From positions 1 to 6,559 of the forward strand of contig CACXHG010000118.1 in NCBI GenBank assembly GCA_902767355.1: 6,559 bases of DNA, given 5' to 3'. Below, in pieces: positions 1-6,098 of the stretch. A model generated the notes under the pieces. That model saw only the letters and a program-made list of their open reading frames with translations, was not told where the DNA came from and did not search any database. This stretch comes from an uncultured Bacteroidia bacterium (GTDB taxonomy: Bacteria > Bacteroidota > Bacteroidia > Bacteroidales > UBA932). Numbering within the stretch: the first letter of the stretch is position 1; each line of letters begins with the position of its first letter. Made by a program: the position numbers and the translations under genes.

Positions 1-977
1 AGCCAGCCCAGGATTTTGGCTTTCAGCGGGTCGCCCGATGCCGGGCCGTCGTAGCTCAGCGGCAGGCGGCCGCCATCCTGGTCCCAGCCCATGGCGCGTA
101 TGACAGAGTCCGGCCCCGTGGCCATGGAGGCTATATTATCTTCGATGATGCGGTTGCAGCCCTTGAAAGTATTGTCGTCCATGCGGCCCGGTATGGCAAA
201 GACCCCGCGGTTGTAATCCATTGCAAACTTGGCCGTTATCAGTCCTCCGCCCTTCTCTTTGGACTCTACCACCAGCGTGCAGTCGGCCAGGCCGGCGATA
301 ATGCGGTTGCGCCGGACGAAATTGATGGGGTAGGAGGGCGTAAAGGGCGAGAATTCGCTCACAATGGCCCCGTGGCGGGCAATCTGCTCTGCCAGCTGCT
401 CGTTGCTGTGCGGGTATATGGTGTCGAAGCCGGTGCCCATCACGGCCACCGTGTCCAGCCCGTAGCGAAGGGCAAAACTGTGTGCGTAGGTGTCTATGCC
501 CAACGCCAGCCCGCTCACCACCACCGGCTTGACGCCGAGCCGGGAGAGGCCCTCCACCACCGACTCGCAGTAGCGGCGGCCCCACTGGGTGCAGGCGCGC
601 GTGCCCACGACGGCAATGAAGCGGCTTCTTTCAAAATTGCACCGGCCCTTGCTGTAGAGCATCAGCGGCGCATCTGGGCAGGCCTTGAGCCGAGAAGGGT
701 AGCTGTCATCTTCCAGGGTCGAGATTTCCAGCCCGTGCTCCAGCGCCCAGTCTATGTCGCGGCTTGCCGCAGCCCAGCTGCCCGGGCTGAAAAGCCGCCC
801 GGCAATGCGTTCCATGCCGGGGAAACGTTCTGTAACAGCCTTCGCTCCGGCATCGAAAAGGCCGTCAATACTGCCGAAGGCCTCTGCCATCTGCCTCGCC
901 CCGGCAGTCTCCAGGCCCTCAAAGCACCTCGCCACTATGGCGGTGCGCACTAAAAAATTCCGTCTGCTCTCTTGCAT
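1..977 (-). CDS. dprA: DNA-processing protein DprA (Smf), 3' end cut by the window edge
   Basis: DprA binds incoming single-stranded DNA and loads RecA on it during natural transformation; it is cytoplasmic and also widespread in bacteria not known to be competent. I translated the minus strand from the ATG at 977: 325 codons are open down to base 1, with no stop. The Rossmann-like DprA domain is clear: VVGTR at residues 123-127, SGLALGID at 155-162, GTGFDTIYPHSN at 181-192, RRNRIIAGL at 222-230, GGGLITAKFA at 243-252, IPG at 262-264 and KGCNRIIEDNIA at 272-283. Residues 1-100 are the weakly conserved N-terminal helical region. The missing end should be the linker rest and the short C-terminal winged-helix domain. 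ATG 977 is preferred; an in-frame TTG at 992 would add five residues, and a stop lies at 1008-1010. The gene follows queA after 83 nt, so it may have its own promoter. The family assignment is secure; a role in competence here is inference. Confidence 0.95.
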   Translation of the reverse strand, partial: MQESRRNFLVRTAIVARCFEGLETAGARQMAEAFGSIDGLFDAGAKAVTERFPGMERIAGRLFSPGSWAAASRDIDWALEHGLEISTLEDDSYPSRLKACPDAPLMLYSKGRCNFERSRFIAVVGTRACTQWGRRYCESVVEGLSRLGVKPVVVSGLALGIDTYAHSFALRYGLDTVAVMGTGFDTIYPHSNEQLAEQIARHGAIVSEFSPFTPSYPINFVRRNRIIAGLADCTLVVESKEKGGGLITAKFAMDYNRGVFAIPGRMDDNTFKGCNRIIEDNIASMATGPDSVIRAMGWDQDGGRLPLSYDGPASGDPLKAKILGW

Positions 978-1009
978 CTTTTTTTGCTGCAATATAAGCC
1001 GACGGAACT

Positions 1010-1050
1010 ATTCAGGCGGGGAAAATTCTCAAAACTTGACCCGCCTGTAT
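1010..1050 (-). terminator. GC-rich inverted repeat between queA and dprA, possible terminator or attenuator
   Basis: In the 83-nt gap between the queA stop and the dprA start, CAGGCGGG (1013-1020 on the plus strand) is followed 19 nt later by its exact reverse complement CCCGCCTG (1040-1047). Two more pairs form outside one T-T mismatch (1010-1011 with 1049-1050). On the minus-strand transcript this would be a strong stem shortly after the queA stop codon. No run of U follows the stem on that strand, so it is not a textbook intrinsic terminator; it could also be an attenuator or mRNA-stabilising hairpin. A weak Bacteroidota -7-like TATATT lies between it and dprA (about 990-995) but no matching -33 TTTG is correctly spaced, so I do not call a promoter. 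Confidence 0.45.
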
Positions 1051-1060
1051 GTTTTTAAAA

Positions 1061-2110
1061 TCAGATAATCAGCATTGCGTCGCCGTAAGTGCCGAATTTA
1101 TAGCCTTCCTGCAGGGCAACTTCGTAGGCGTGCATCACGTTGCGGTAGCCGCCGAATGCGGCCACGTTCATCAGCATTGTGGATTTGGGCAGGTGGAAAT
1201 TTGAAATCAGCGCGTCCGGTATGGAAAATTTGTAGGGCGGGAAGATGAATTTGTTGGTCCAGCCCTCGAATTCTTCGATTTCCTGGGTTGTGGTCACGAA
1301 GGTCTCCAGGCCGCGCAGCACGGTGATGCCCACGGCCACGATGCGATGGCCGCTGTGCTTGGTGGCGTTGACCTTGGCTGCGGTTTCGGCAGAGATAAAC
1401 AGCGGCTCGCTGTCCATCTTGTGCTTGGAGAGGTCTTCCACGTCCACGGTGTGGAAATGCGCATTGCCCATGTGCAGGGTGATGAATGCCTGCTCCACGC
1501 CCTTGATTTCAAGCCTCTTGAATAGGATTTTACTGAAGTGCAGGCCGGCGGCCGGAGTGGCCACGGCGCCCTCGTGCTTTGCATATATGGTCTGGAAGCG
1601 CTCGGTGTCGATGGGCTCGGCCTTGGGACGTATCCATTTGGGGACCGGCAGGGAGCCGATGGAGTAGAGGGCCTTCTTGAATTCCTCGTAGGGACCGTCG
1701 TAGAGGAAGCGCAGGGTGCGGCCGCGGGAGGTGGTGTTGTCTATCACCTCTGCCACCAGCGAGTTGTCCTCTCCGAAATAGAGCTTGTTGCCTATGCGGA
1801 TCTTGCGGGCGGGGTCCACCAGGACATCCCACAGATGCTGGTCGCGGTTGAGCTCGCGCAGCAGGAACACCTCGATTTCGGCCCCTGTCTTTTCTTTGTT
1901 GCCGTAAAGCTTTGCGGGAAAGACTTTTGTGTCGTTAAAAACGCACAAATCGCCCTCGTCGAGATAGTCGATGAGGTCTTTGAAAATCCTGTGCTCGATC
2001 TCGCCGGTGTCCTTGTGCAGGACCATCAGGCGGCACTCGTCGCGCTCTTCGCTCGGGTACTTTGCAATCTGGTCCAGGGTCAGCGGGAATTCGAATTCTT
2101 TTTGTTTCAT
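1061..2110 (-). CDS. queA: S-adenosylmethionine:tRNA ribosyltransferase-isomerase QueA
   Basis: QueA transfers and isomerises the ribose of S-adenosylmethionine onto preQ1 at the wobble position (G34) of tRNAs with GUN anticodons, giving epoxyqueuosine, the penultimate step of queuosine synthesis. The protein is 349 residues, normal for the family. Recognisable blocks are [14 protein letters not shown] (57-70), [10 protein letters not shown] (75-84), [20 protein letters not shown] (170-189) followed by [17 protein letters not shown] (282-295), [12 protein letters not shown] (303-314) and the C-terminal [11 protein letters not shown] (339-349). The ATG at 2110 is chosen because it gives the family-like start MKQKEFEF; a TTG at 2116 would add two residues. 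The start lies 6 nt after the truB stop, with no clear Shine-Dalgarno sequence but an AT-rich leader, consistent with Bacteroidota. The usual G-x-G-x-F stretch after TLH reads GNAHF here (215-219). truB and queA, both tRNA-modification genes, are commonly adjacent in this phylum as far as I recall. Confidence 0.97.
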   Translation of the reverse strand: MKQKEFEFPLTLDQIAKYPSEERDECRLMVLHKDTGEIEHRIFKDLIDYLDEGDLCVFNDTKVFPAKLYGNKEKTGAEIEVFLLRELNRDQHLWDVLVDPARKIRIGNKLYFGEDNSLVAEVIDNTTSRGRTLRFLYDGPYEEFKKALYSIGSLPVPKWIRPKAEPIDTERFQTIYAKHEGAVATPAAGLHFSKILFKRLEIKGVEQAFITLHMGNAHFHTVDVEDLSKHKMDSEPLFISAETAAKVNATKHSGHRIVAVGITVLRGLETFVTTTQEIEEFEGWTNKFIFPPYKFSIPDALISNFHLPKSTMLMNVAAFGGYRNVMHAYEVALQEGYKFGTYGDAMLII

Positions 2111-2116
2111 GCGCAA

Positions 2117-2887
2117 TTATGGTAATGAAACGGCAAAATTATCAGATGATTGCAAAAAATCCAAAGAAATTGCGCGATTTATTTCAAAATCGCCGGAAGC
2201 GGTGCGTCTGAGGGCGGTCAGATGGCCGCCGCTGCCAAGGGCCAGCCCCAGGTCGCGGGCAAAGGAACGCACGTAGGTGCCTTTGCTGCAGCGGAGGCGG
2301 ACGATGGCCTGCGGCCGGCCACAGGTGCCTGGGCCGAACTCCAGCAGCCGGGCTTCTTCTATGGTAATCAGCGAGGGTTTCATCTCTACGGCTTCGCCGC
2401 TGCGGGCATATTCGTAGGCGCGGGCGCCGTTTATCATCTTGGCCGAGAACACGGGCGGAACCTGCTCCTGGGGGCCGATGAAGCCCTTCAGCGCCGCCTC
2501 TACGGCCTCGCGGCTGATGTGTTCGTGGGGGTAAGTGGCGTCTATCTCCTTTTCCAGGTCGTAGCTAGCGGTGGTGGCGCCAAACTCTATCGTGGCGACA
2601 TATTCCTTGGTGTGCGACTGCAGGCTTTCGGCAAGTTTGGTGGCGCGGCCCACGCACACCAGCAGGATGCCGGTGGCCAGCGGGTCCAGCGTGCCGGCAT
2701 GACCCACCTTGAGCTTGCGGCGGTGGAAATGCCGCTCCAGGGAGAATTTGATTTTGCGCACCACGTCGGCGCTGGTCCAGCGGTAGGGTTTGTCTATCAC
2801 AAATACCATCCCGTCCGGATAGCTCTCCAGACTGGCTGCGATGGGCCAGCAAAAGCCGCTGTCTATTATGGTGGGCTTAATCTCCAA
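2117..2887 (-). CDS. truB: tRNA pseudouridine(55) synthase TruB
   Basis: TruB isomerises uridine 55 in the T-loop of most tRNAs to pseudouridine. Residues below count from the TTG at 2887 (256 aa). The catalytic motif VGHAGTLDPLATG (61-73) carries the nucleophile Asp68. Others are IDKPYRWTSADVV (31-43), KEYVATIEFGATTASYDLE (94-112) with the active-site Tyr, VPPVFSAKMINGARAYEYAR (143-162) and CSKGTYVRSFARDLG (200-214). The end GGHLTALRRTASGDFEI is also typical. The start is uncertain. The first ATG is at 2809 (Met27, 230 aa) and sits only six residues before DKP, which is short for the family. Codons 2-26 have the same GC-rich third positions and ATA use as the rest of the operon, so they look translated. 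TTG 2887 would overlap the end of rpiB by 11 nt. A CTG at 2830 (codon 20) would give the family-like length. Function is certain; the N-terminus is not. The last 40-60 bases of the gene are notably AT-rich. Confidence 0.95.
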   Translation of the reverse strand: MEIKPTIIDSGFCWPIAASLESYPDGMVFVIDKPYRWTSADVVRKIKFSLERHFHRRKLKVGHAGTLDPLATGILLVCVGRATKLAESLQSHTKEYVATIEFGATTASYDLEKEIDATYPHEHISREAVEAALKGFIGPQEQVPPVFSAKMINGARAYEYARSGEAVEMKPSLITIEEARLLEFGPGTCGRPQAIVRLRCSKGTYVRSFARDLGLALGSGGHLTALRRTASGDFEINRAISLDFLQSSDNFAVSLP

Positions 2888-3323
2888 ACTTGCAGCAGGG
2901 GATTTTGTCTATGCGCCTCTGATGGCGGCCGCCCTCGAATTCGGCGCTAAGATAAGCCTCAAGGATTGCCACAGCCTCGTCCTTGCTTATGAAGCGGGCT
3001 GGCATAGACAGGATGTTGGCATTGTTGTGACGCTTGGCCAGGGAGGCGATTTCCGGATCCCAGCAGAGCGCGGCGCGCACTCCCTGATGCTTGTTGAGGG
3101 TCATGGTGATGCCGTTGCCGCTGCCGCACATGGCCACGCCGAAATCGACGTCGCCGGCCTCTACGGCCTGTGCCAGGGGGTGTGCGGTGTCGGGATAGTC
3201 CATGCTCTCGCTGGAGTGGGTGCCGAAGTCTTTCACGCTGTAGCCCTTGCCCTCCAGAATGCCCTTTATATACTCTTTAAGTTCGAAGCCCGCATGGTCG
3301 CAGGCCATTCCTACTGTCTTCAT
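2877..3323 (-). CDS. rpiB: Ribose-5-phosphate isomerase B (RpiB/LacAB family)
   Basis: RpiB interconverts ribose 5-phosphate and ribulose 5-phosphate in the non-oxidative pentose phosphate pathway in the cytoplasm. The 148-residue length is standard. The phosphate/substrate motif ACDHAG spans residues 7-12 (Asp9, His10), the catalytic Cys66 lies in MCGSGNG (65-71), KRHNNANIL (97-105) supplies the conserved His99, and GGRHQRRIDKI (131-141) gives the phosphate-binding Arg/His cluster. The LacA/LacB subunits of galactose-6-phosphate isomerase belong to the same family, but the retained active-site Cys and the single-gene setting favour RpiB. The ATG at 3323 follows the ftsZ TGA stop after only 2 nt, so translation is probably coupled to ftsZ. 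Being locked into a cell-division transcript rather than with other pentose-phosphate genes is unusual to my knowledge. Confidence 0.97.
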   Translation of the reverse strand: MKTVGMACDHAGFELKEYIKGILEGKGYSVKDFGTHSSESMDYPDTAHPLAQAVEAGDVDFGVAMCGSGNGITMTLNKHQGVRAALCWDPEIASLAKRHNNANILSMPARFISKDEAVAILEAYLSAEFEGGRHQRRIDKIPCCKFGD

Positions 3324-3325
3324 AA

Positions 3326-4591
3326 TCAGTTGTTGTTCTGGCTGTTTTCTATGTTTTGCATAATCTGCTCCTTACGCTGCTTGCGCAACATGCGGTCGCG
3401 GCGGTCGAAGGCCGTCTCGCTCTCTTTCTGCTGCAGGTCCTCGGAGTTTTCCACTATCAGGGCCGGCTTGCCTATGTAGCGGTCCTTCTTGGTCACGGAG
3501 AGAAAGTCTCCAGTGCTCAGCGGCAGGCCGTGGCGGATGTAGGAGAAGTTCTCGTCGGTGATGTCCACGGTGATGATCTTGTCGCGGTTTATCTGGTCGG
3601 TGTCCACCTGCGGCAGGTCAGTCATGTCGTAGCCGGTGGCCACGATGGTCACCTTGATGTCTTCGCCCAGCGAATCGTCGCGCACCACGCCGCACTTGAA
3701 ATTGCTGGCGCCGCCGGTGGCGTTGATCACATAGTCCATAATCTGCTGCTTCTCCTCCGTGTGCATCTTGCTGGCGGTGATGTTCACCAGGGCCTTGCTG
3801 GCGCGGGTGATGTCGCAGTTGTTCATCAGCGGCGAAGCCAGGGCGGCTTCCACTGCACGGTGGGCGCGGTCGGTGCCGCTGCCGGTGCCTATGCCCATGA
3901 AGGCCATTCCGCTGTCTTTCATGATCCTCTTGACATCGGCGAAATCGACATTGATCAGACCGCGGGTGAAGATGATGTCGGTGATGCTCTTGACGGCCGT
4001 GGCCAGCACCTCGTTGGCCTTGTTGAGGGCGTCGAAGAACTCCAGGTCGGGATATACCTCGTAGAGCCGCTGGTTGTCGATGATGATGAGCGAGTCCACG
4101 TGCCGGCTCAGCTCGCGTATGCCTTCGGTGGCGCGATACATGGCGTCAGGGCCTTCGTCGCGGAAGGGGATGGTGACCACGGCCACGGTGAGCAGGCCCT
4201 TGGACTTGGCGGCCTCGGCAATCACGGGCGCGGCGCCGGTGCCGGTGCCTCCGCCCATACCGCAGGTGATGAACACCATCTCGTTGGTGCCGGTGAGGAT
4301 ATTGTTGATGTCATCGATAGACTCTGTGGCAGCCTTCTTGCCTATCAGATAGTCGGTTCCGGCGCCGAGACCCTTGGTGATGACGCCGCCAAGCTGCAGT
4401 TTCTGGGGCACCGGGCTGGCCGACAGGTGCTGGAAGTCGGTGTTGCACACCACATAGTCGATGTGGTCCATGCCCTCTTCGTACATATAGCTCACGGCGT
4501 TGGTTCCGCCGCCGCCGACCCCTATGACCTTGATAATGTTGCTCTTCTCGTTCCAGTCGTCGGGTATGATTGATTCCACTTGCTTTGCCAT
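3326..4591 (-). CDS. ftsZ: Cell division protein FtsZ
   Basis: FtsZ is the tubulin-like GTPase that polymerises at mid-cell into the Z ring. The protein is 421 residues. The nucleotide-binding half shows [14 protein letters not shown] (20-33), [10 protein letters not shown] (47-56), the tubulin signature GGGTGTGA (113-120) and PFRDEG (142-147). The synergy T7 loop NVDFADV (214-220) keeps Asn214, Asp216 and Asp219, needed to hydrolyse GTP of the next subunit. The C-terminal domain runs to about [13 protein letters not shown] (309-321). Two oddities: the Arg normally four residues after the Glu of PFxxEG is Ala150, and the tail beyond about 345 lacks a recognisable FtsA/ZipA-docking peptide, ending instead in a basic helix-like stretch (396-409) and an Asn-rich end. 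The start is the ATG at 4591. An AGGA, overlapping the ftsA TAG stop, lies just upstream, one of the few Shine-Dalgarno-like sites here. It lies 6 nt after ftsA, the classic ftsQ-ftsA-ftsZ order. Confidence 0.98.
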   Translation of the reverse strand: MAKQVESIIPDDWNEKSNIIKVIGVGGGGTNAVSYMYEEGMDHIDYVVCNTDFQHLSASPVPQKLQLGGVITKGLGAGTDYLIGKKAATESIDDINNILTGTNEMVFITCGMGGGTGTGAAPVIAEAAKSKGLLTVAVVTIPFRDEGPDAMYRATEGIRELSRHVDSLIIIDNQRLYEVYPDLEFFDALNKANEVLATAVKSITDIIFTRGLINVDFADVKRIMKDSGMAFMGIGTGSGTDRAHRAVEAALASPLMNNCDITRASKALVNITASKMHTEEKQQIMDYVINATGGASNFKCGVVRDDSLGEDIKVTIVATGYDMTDLPQVDTDQINRDKIITVDITDENFSYIRHGLPLSTGDFLSVTKKDRYIGKPALIVENSEDLQQKESETAFDRRDRMLRKQRKEQIMQNIENSQNNN

Positions 4592-4597
4592 AACTTC

Positions 4598-6082
4598 CTA
4601 ATTGCCAGATGTGTCAAATAAATCCTTGATAAAACCGCCAAAGGTTTTTTCCAGCTTGCTGGGTTCGCGCTTGGGCTCCAGTTCGGGTTCTTCTTCCTCT
4701 TCGTCTTCTTCCTCCTCATCTTCCAGTTCTGCCGCCTGCTTGGCCTTGCGTGCAGCCTCTTTTTCAGCAGCTTTCTTGGCTGCCTCCTCCATCTTGAGCT
4801 GGCGCTTGCGCTCCTTTTCGAGGCGGGCTTTCTCCCGGCGGCTGAGCTTGGTGATGTCCTGGCCGTCGAATATCTCGTTGTCGCGTATGGGGGCGGCTGC
4901 GCGTATGCTGTAGCCTTGCCCTGCGGCAATCTCGCTCTCGTTGTTGAAACTGTCTATCAGCGCGCCAATCAGCGAACAGGCGGTGGTGTCGAAGCAGCTG
5001 CGCTTGCTGCTCTCGGAGATGTTGCCCTGGGCATTTGCCAGGCGCACCCTCATGCCGGTTATGGCGCGGGCCAGCTCCTTGATGTGCTCCAGGTAAGCCG
5101 TGCCGCCGGTGATAACCAGGCCGGTGGGTATCTTGTTGATATAGCCGGACTTCTCTATCAGATAGTAGGCGGCCTCCAGAATTTCGCTCACGCGGGCCTC
5201 GATAATCTGCTGCAAAAAGTCCAGGGGCACGTCCTTGGTCTCGCCGGCGCCCACGCCCTGGATCACCAGCTTCTTGTTTTCGGTGAAGCCCTCGTCTATG
5301 CAGTTGCCGTATTTCATCTTGATGATTTCGGCCACGTCGGTAGTCAGGCAGGTGTGATAGCGTATGTCGCTGGTTATGGTGTTGCCGGCGAAGGGGATGA
5401 CGCCCACGGAGCGCACGATGCGGTCCTTGACCACCACCACGTCGGTGGTGCCGGCGCCGATGTCAAGCAGGGCGACGCCGTTTTCCAGCTCGTTCTCGTT
5501 GAGGGTGGCCACTGCGCTGCCTATGGGCGAGAGCACGGTGCGGACCACGTTCATGCCGCATTTTTCCACAACGTCGCGTTTGTTGCGGTCGGCGCTGGCC
5601 TTGCCCAGCACCAGGCGGTATTTGGCCTCTACCAGGCGGCCGGGCATTCCCTCTACCTGGTCGGGCGGGTTGCCTATGCTGTCGTCTATGTCGTAGGACT
5701 GGGGGATGGCTTCGAGCACAATCTCGCCAGCTACGGTGTCGGCGTGAAAGGCCTGGCTGCGCCAGCTTGCCAGTTCGTCGGCGCTGATATAGCCGCCCCC
5801 GCGTTTTGCCCGGAGCGTATAGTCCACAGTGCGCAGGCTCTGGCTTCCGCTGCACAGAATCACGTCGGTGATGGTCTCGCCAAACTCGGATTCAATCTCG
5901 CGTTTGCAGCGCCCGAGGGCCTCAATGATGCGCTGGGTGCTCTGCACGTCGCCTCTGGACATTCCCTTGCTCACGGGGACGACCTTGTGGTGGATCACCT
6001 TGACGCCGCCCGTCCCCATTTCGGCGACCGCCATCGCGACCTTGCTGGTGCACAATTCAACTGCTACCAAATAATCGTTCAT
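4598..6082 (-). CDS. ftsA: Cell division protein FtsA, with a long charged C-terminal region
   Basis: FtsA is an actin-fold ATP-binding protein that anchors FtsZ filaments to the inner membrane and recruits later divisome proteins. The ATG at 6082 (494 aa) is chosen over a TTG at 6094 because it follows the ftsQ stop by 2 nt, has an AT-rich leader and gives MNDYLVAVEL, a normal family start. Phosphate 1 is VAVELCTSKVAM (6-17), with Cys11 where Gly is usual. The 1C (SHS2) region lies at about 88-165. Phosphate 2 is LLDIGAGTTDVVVV (205-218), followed by PFAGNTITSDI (230-240). The adenosine motif is VITGGTAYLEHI (323-334). After the actin core (about 1-385) comes a Lys/Arg/Ala-rich, probably helical or coiled-coil segment (414-451) and a run of Glu/Asp (452-468). 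The C-terminal helix KLEKTFGGFIKDLFD (476-490) looks amphipathic and should be the membrane-targeting sequence. At 494 residues it is longer than E. coli FtsA (420), owing to the charged segment. Function is secure. Confidence 0.97.
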   Translation of the reverse strand: MNDYLVAVELCTSKVAMAVAEMGTGGVKVIHHKVVPVSKGMSRGDVQSTQRIIEALGRCKREIESEFGETITDVILCSGSQSLRTVDYTLRAKRGGGYISADELASWRSQAFHADTVAGEIVLEAIPQSYDIDDSIGNPPDQVEGMPGRLVEAKYRLVLGKASADRNKRDVVEKCGMNVVRTVLSPIGSAVATLNENELENGVALLDIGAGTTDVVVVKDRIVRSVGVIPFAGNTITSDIRYHTCLTTDVAEIIKMKYGNCIDEGFTENKKLVIQGVGAGETKDVPLDFLQQIIEARVSEILEAAYYLIEKSGYINKIPTGLVITGGTAYLEHIKELARAITGMRVRLANAQGNISESSKRSCFDTTACSLIGALIDSFNNESEIAAGQGYSIRAAAPIRDNEIFDGQDITKLSRREKARLEKERKRQLKMEEAAKKAAEKEAARKAKQAAELEDEEEEDEEEEEPELEPKREPSKLEKTFGGFIKDLFDTSGN

Positions 6083-6084
6083 AT

Positions 6085-6098
6085 TTATTTGCAAATAA
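6085..6098. repeat. 14-bp perfect palindrome at the ftsQ-ftsA junction
   Basis: TTATTTGCAAATAA reads the same on both strands, contains the ftsQ TAA stop and ends 2 nt before the ftsA ATG. It could be a protein-binding site or a weak mRNA hairpin (five AT pairs around a TGCA loop) near the ftsA start. It is AT-only except for its central GC, and one such palindrome in a window of this size could arise by chance, so function is speculative. Confidence 0.25.

Noticed and set aside
136..585. 149-codon minus-strand frame inside dprA
   Set aside because: It is a shifted-frame shadow; the dprA frame covers the same bases with the full set of DprA motifs and continues to the window edge.
985..1037. 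Possible Bacteroidota -33/-7 promoter for dprA (TTTTG and TATATT)
   Set aside because: The two elements are about 33 nt apart instead of roughly 20, and the -7 match is incomplete, so I do not call it a promoter.
754..1068. Plus-strand frame spanning the queA-dprA gap
   Set aside because: Mostly antisense to dprA, no family resemblance, and it crosses the inverted repeat; composition gives no support for coding.
2840..3323. Possibility that the RpiB-like gene is a LacA/LacB subunit of galactose-6-phosphate isomerase
   Set aside because: A single gene with the RpiB catalytic Cys66 and GGRHQRR motif and no lac/tagatose genes nearby fits RpiB better.
3356..4573. 405-codon open frame on the plus strand, antisense to ftsZ
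   Set aside because: It lies wholly within ftsZ, whose product has all family motifs. The antisense product is a low-complexity Val/Gly/His/Ala-rich sequence, as expected when GC-biased third positions remove stops from the opposite strand.
4602..4913. Plus-strand frame with a poly-serine run
   Set aside because: The Ser run is the antisense reading of the GAA/GAG/GAC/GAT tract that encodes the acidic segment of FtsA.
6082..6094. Upstream TTG start for ftsA, overlapping ftsQ
   Set aside because: The ATG at 6082 is 2 nt after the ftsQ stop, has an AT-rich leader and gives a family-like N-terminus, so the TTG is unnecessary.
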